56,301 nucleotides of DNA from Phoronis australis (Eukaryota; Phoronida; Phoronidae), in NCBI GenBank assembly GCA_002633005.1, contig NMRA01000049.1, positions 1,193,899 to 1,250,199 of the forward strand, given 5' to 3'. Each line of letters begins with the position of its first letter. Within the stretch, counting starts at the first letter, position 1. The translations under genes and the position numbers were made by a program. Positions 53,345 to 56,301 of this stretch are shown in pieces. The notes under the pieces are model-generated. The model saw only the letters and a program-made list of their open reading frames with translations, did not search any database and was not told the origin of the DNA.

Positions 53345-53840
53345 GAAGGTTGGCAAAACCAATGTCACATTTCTCTGACCTGGTTATTTCGAATACATCT
53401 TTTATATAGTGCAAAATAGTCGAAAAATCAGTGTGGCAGAGATTGTGGCTGAAAGTGGAGGTGTAGACGCCGGCGCGGTTCTTAAAGTTTGCGAACATGA
53501 GAAGAAAAGAAAGTGACAAAGTGTTCAAGTATTACATTTTGAAGTTAATCGATGACCCATTACAATAATTTGTTACTGGTATCATAATTAAAATTGCTCT
53601 GAGGCCGTCGTTGCACTCAATGTTATCATCGATCTTAATCTAAAAGGTCGGGGATTCGCGTTTCCTTATTAGCACAGGGCGGTAATCACCAATCGTCAAA
53701 AGTAGGGGATGAGCGCTTAACCGAGAGGTGGGCGCTTAATTGGAAATCTTCAAAAATAGCAGGGGGCGGTTAAATCGAAAATCCACCTGAAGTAGGGGAT
53801 GGGCGGCTGAGCATGGGCGTTAACCCGAACGATTACGGTA
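53240..53840 (+). repeat. Repeat segment shared with 39608-40241, ending in the terminal repeat
   Basis: Aligns with the copy at 39608 from 'ataacccggcaatt' to the end, with substitutions and a few indels. It holds subterminal 'gggcgcttaa' and 'gggcggttaa' words. The minus-strand 65-codon frame present in both copies is a by-product. Confidence 0.85.
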
Positions 53841-55021
53841 GGCTACCAGCGCTCACTTCATTGGATCATTACTCAGCACCATCAGAAGTTCCATCATGGT
53901 GCCAGAGTATTCACTAAACCGTTGTCTAAAAATTGAGTCACTACACAGCAGTTTTTAGTACTCACTACATATATCAGTGGGAAACATTTTACAAAACCGT
54001 CTAAGTGCTTTTTTGAAGGTCTGTTCATTTGTCCATTTTAAGGTGGTTCATATTAATATTACCAGAGCCTCAAAGACTCCAACAGCTACTTTAGTTTGGA
54101 GTCTCCAATTGGTTTACACAGATGTACAGCCATATAATTCAAATCCCTTTTTGAAGAAAAACAAAAATTTGGCCAAGTGACTTAAATCAAATCTCTGTTG
54201 CAAATCTCATCCAAAACTAAACAAATGTCAATTTGCGAAAGTATTGGCGAGGTCATAGTCTGCAATAATGAAAATAATTCTATACATTTTGATTGTCCAA
54301 TGGGATGTCAATAGTCACCAACCAGTTGTTGCTTATAATTTACAAGAGACAAATGAAACTACTCAGTTCCTTATCAATTCTGCAAAAATGCCGAAACAGC
54401 ATGAAACTATATTTTACCAAATTAAATGCTTTCAGGATCTCCAAGTGCTTTGTCTGGATGAAGGTTTACTTGCCTAACACAAACTGCAAAGAAATATGAT
54501 GTCACTGAGGCCAGAGACTGATCAGAATGCGTCTATCGGACATCAGGCATACAGAAATTTTATCTTGTGGCAACATGGACATCTTGGGAGACACGTGGGC
54601 AGAGTTGCACAGTTGTGTATGTACAAAAATATTTACAGACTCAATGGGGCATACAGGCTACACAGATGTAGCTGAGCATTGAATCTTGGTACTCTGGTGA
54701 AACCTGCTTGTGCACAATTGTTACTTCATTTGGGAGATCAAAGCATTTCACTGTTTTTGCTAAAATCGCGTTGCTACCAGAGAAATTCTGTGATTCAAAC
54801 TTTAGGATGACGCACCAAAAACATGAGTGTCGGATAATGTGTTCCAAACGCAATCAGCATTCATCCAGTGGCTATAATCATTTAGTGTAATTTCATGTAG
54901 TTGCAAATAGAACATTATCAAGTGGTGGTTGTCTTTTATCAAACCACCTCAGCACCAGTGCTCTACCCCACATTTAATGGTGCCGTGACCCTCAACTCAC
55001 ATGGATGTAAAATGCTTAAAA
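53841..55021. other. Spacer, no recognised feature
   Basis: AT-rich, without a supported gene; small open frames overlap on both strands. Confidence 0.4.
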
Positions 55022-55720
55022 GCAAAAAGGACTGCCCAGAAGGGGCAAATCACAACGCTACTCAATCGCCTCACCAACTTGCCGAACAATTCTCATCAGG
55101 CAACGCCGCTTCTGGATACCCTTAAAGATAAACTAATGCAGTCAAGGAACTCAATGACGAAATACAGCAACAGATAGAAAACAACGAGCAAACTGCAGAG
55201 GAAATGCTCACTGATGAATCATACGTGACGAACATTCATATGCAATAGCTGAATTCAATCTCATCAACACAGCATCCTCCACCAGAAATAGCCAAATCCT
55301 CAACACCCAACCACAGTTCTGCTCTGTCTTCCACCTTTCGCCTGCCCATTTTAATACACTGCAGAAATTTCGTGGAAATATCATGGAATATAAAACGTTT
55401 TGGAACCTATACTAGGCCAGTGTACACAACCTGCAGTCGTTGCCAACAGTGCACAAATTTGTATATCTCAAATCGCTGGTGATGGACAAAACACTACAAC
55501 TGATCGATGGTCTCCCAATTGACAACACCCACAATGCCATCGCGATACAACTCCTCCAAGAGCAGTATGGATGTACAATGAAAGTGCGAGCCAGCCTCAT
55601 TGAGTGGACTCACCAGACCACCACCCGTCAACATTGCGCTCTTTCTACGACATGCTAGAAACTAAATTACAGCAACTCTCCGCTATTGGCTCGTACCATT
55701 GGAGTCTGCTTGAGCCGGTT
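55022..55720 (+). pseudogene. Decayed BEL/Pao retrotransposon gag (DUF1759-like)
   Basis: Gag traces occur in order but in changing frames: AKRTAQKGQITTLLNRLTNL near 55022, VKELNDEIQQQIE near 55141, LQKFRGNIMEYKTFWNLY near 55359, then VHKFVYLKSLVMDKTLQLI and QLLQEQYGC, and finally RSFYDMLETKLQQL near 55640. These match the usual order of a BEL/Pao gag: a helical start, F-x-G-x-x-x-E-[YW]-x-x-F-W, then the KFxYLxSLV block. In-frame stops occur near 55246 (TAG) and 55413 (TAG), and at least three frame changes. It ends where LINE sequence starts. No protease or pol of this element is present. Confidence 0.7.
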
Positions 55721-55729
55721 CAGACGAAT

Positions 55730-56301
55730 AATCTGCCATTGCACCAAAAAGGTTTTATTGTTGGTAGATTTATTGGCGAAAATATTCGAATAATTTATGA
55801 TCTTATCTGTGCAACTGACCAATTGAATATCCCTGGATTACTGGTCCTGGTGGATTTTGAGAAGGCGTTCGATTCAGTTTCCTGGGTATTTCTACAAAAA
55901 ACTCTGTCTTTTTTTAATTTTGGCCCAAACATCAAAAAGTGGGTATCGTTGCTCAATGAGGGAGCTATGGCTTGTGTAATTCAATATGGAAAAACTTCTC
56001 AATTTTTTGAAATGGGCAGAGGCTGTAAACAAGGAGACCCTTTATCTCCCTATCTTTTTCTACTATGTGCTGAGATTATGGGAATTCTCTTTAGGAAAAA
56101 CAAAAATATAAAAGGTATACAAATTGGAGCTCAAGAATTTAAACTAGTTCAATATGCAGATGACACTGCTATCATACTTGATGGTTCCGAAAGATCATTA
56201 AAAAACTCTCTTGATCTGCTTGACCAGTTCTCAAAGTATTCAGGTCTAACTCCTAATTTAGAAAAAACAACTTGTGTTTGGATAGGTTCTATGAGGCAAA
56301 G
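55730..56301 (+). CDS. LINE reverse transcriptase, L1/Tx1-like, partial (runs off the window)
   Basis: An open frame continues to the last base. Reverse transcriptase motifs in order: QKGFIVGRFIGENIR, LVDFEKAFDSVSW (first catalytic Asp near 55853), GRGCKQGDPLSPYLF, and QYADDTAI with the YADD box at 56153-56164, followed by SGLTPNLEKT. The GENIR and NFGP patterns point to the L1/Tx1 group. The endonuclease and the N-terminal part of the RT domain are missing on the left: the element begins near QKGF, joined to BEL/Pao gag, which is the 5' truncation usual for LINE insertion. The frame happens to stay open back to an ATG at 55652 inside gag. The remaining part is intact within the window. Confidence 0.9.

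Larger units (their letters stand above)
49511..53840 (+). mobile_element. Candidate composite pogo-type transposon carrying a HIRAN-like gene
   Basis: The left end 49511-49536 ('taccgtaatcgttcgggtta' and on) is the exact reverse complement of the right end 53815-53840 over 26 bases. Both ends are TA, fitting the TA target site of Tc1/mariner/pogo elements. Between them lie a pogo-like transposase (+), a two-exon HIRAN-like gene (-) and an unknown ORF (+). Against one single unit: the subterminal 'gggcggttaa' words at the left read in the same direction as those at the right, not mirrored. A small element could also end at 49695, so the two ends may belong to different family members. Confidence 0.45.

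Noticed and set aside
53331-53528. 65-codon minus-strand frame also present at 39698-39895
   Set aside because: Its conservation comes from the shared pogo-family repeat; it has no start context or domain of its own.
55652-55736. ATG at 55652 as the true start of the reverse transcriptase ORF
   Set aside because: The sequence from 55652 to about 55720 matches the end of BEL/Pao gag. The LINE part starts later and is 5'-truncated, so this ATG is in phase by chance.
1-56301. CRISPR arrays, operons, ribosome binding sites or other bacterial features
   Set aside because: GT-AG introns, polyadenylation signals and metazoan transposons show eukaryotic DNA. The short tandem repeats have no regular spacers.

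Overview
This is AT-rich eukaryotic nuclear DNA from an animal. Protein-coding genes are split by GT-AG introns, polyadenylation signals are present, and most of the rest is decayed transposon DNA. The repertoire (a pogo-type DNA transposon, an L1/Tx1-like LINE, BEL/Pao gag, a DIRS/Ngaro-like element with an SGNH hydrolase, SWIM- and HIRAN-domain genes) suits a marine invertebrate. A hemichordate, lancelet or similar deuterostome is my guess, but the species cannot be fixed from sequence alone. Three single-N gaps (4513, 15145, 20610) mark a draft scaffold. Two of them sit between near-identical copies of the same sequence, which is typical of unmerged haplotypes.

Layout. 1-14390: no convincing gene. 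It holds an inverted copy of a CTAGTGG-motif tandem repeat (1480-2290), a duplicated gap-flanking block (3127-3794 and 4514-5171), dispersed repeats, and two well-bounded non-autonomous DNA elements with terminal inverted repeats and target duplications (11526-11921 and 13720-13971).

14455-32238 (+): the one clearly intact host gene, CDC40/PRP17, a spliceosomal WD40 protein. I reconstructed 13 exons whose phases all join, giving 575 residues. Its third intron is expanded by a 430-bp tandem repeat. An extra copy of exon 3 (20977-21106) is best explained as a second haplotype.

32239-41300: no confident gene. It holds short coding-like fragments, a 57-bp tandem repeat lying just after a splice donor, an interrupted degenerate repeat, and a pogo-family repeat copy (39511-40241).

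41346-43451 (+): a SWIM zinc-finger gene of the type usually joined to a YqaJ nuclease. Here it is followed by five C2H2 zinc fingers instead, and it carries an in-frame TAG and frame changes. 44107-46311: exon-like pieces of unknown genes.

47095-49399: a retroelement remnant bounded by direct repeats, with an SGNH hydrolase ORF and a broken gag-like ORF. 49511-53840: two perfect 26-bp inverted repeats with TA ends enclose a pogo-like transposase (+), a two-exon HIRAN-like gene (-) and an unknown ORF. This may be one composite transposon carrying a cargo gene, or two nearby members of one family. 55022-56301: decayed BEL/Pao gag followed in the same direction by a LINE reverse transcriptase that runs off the window.
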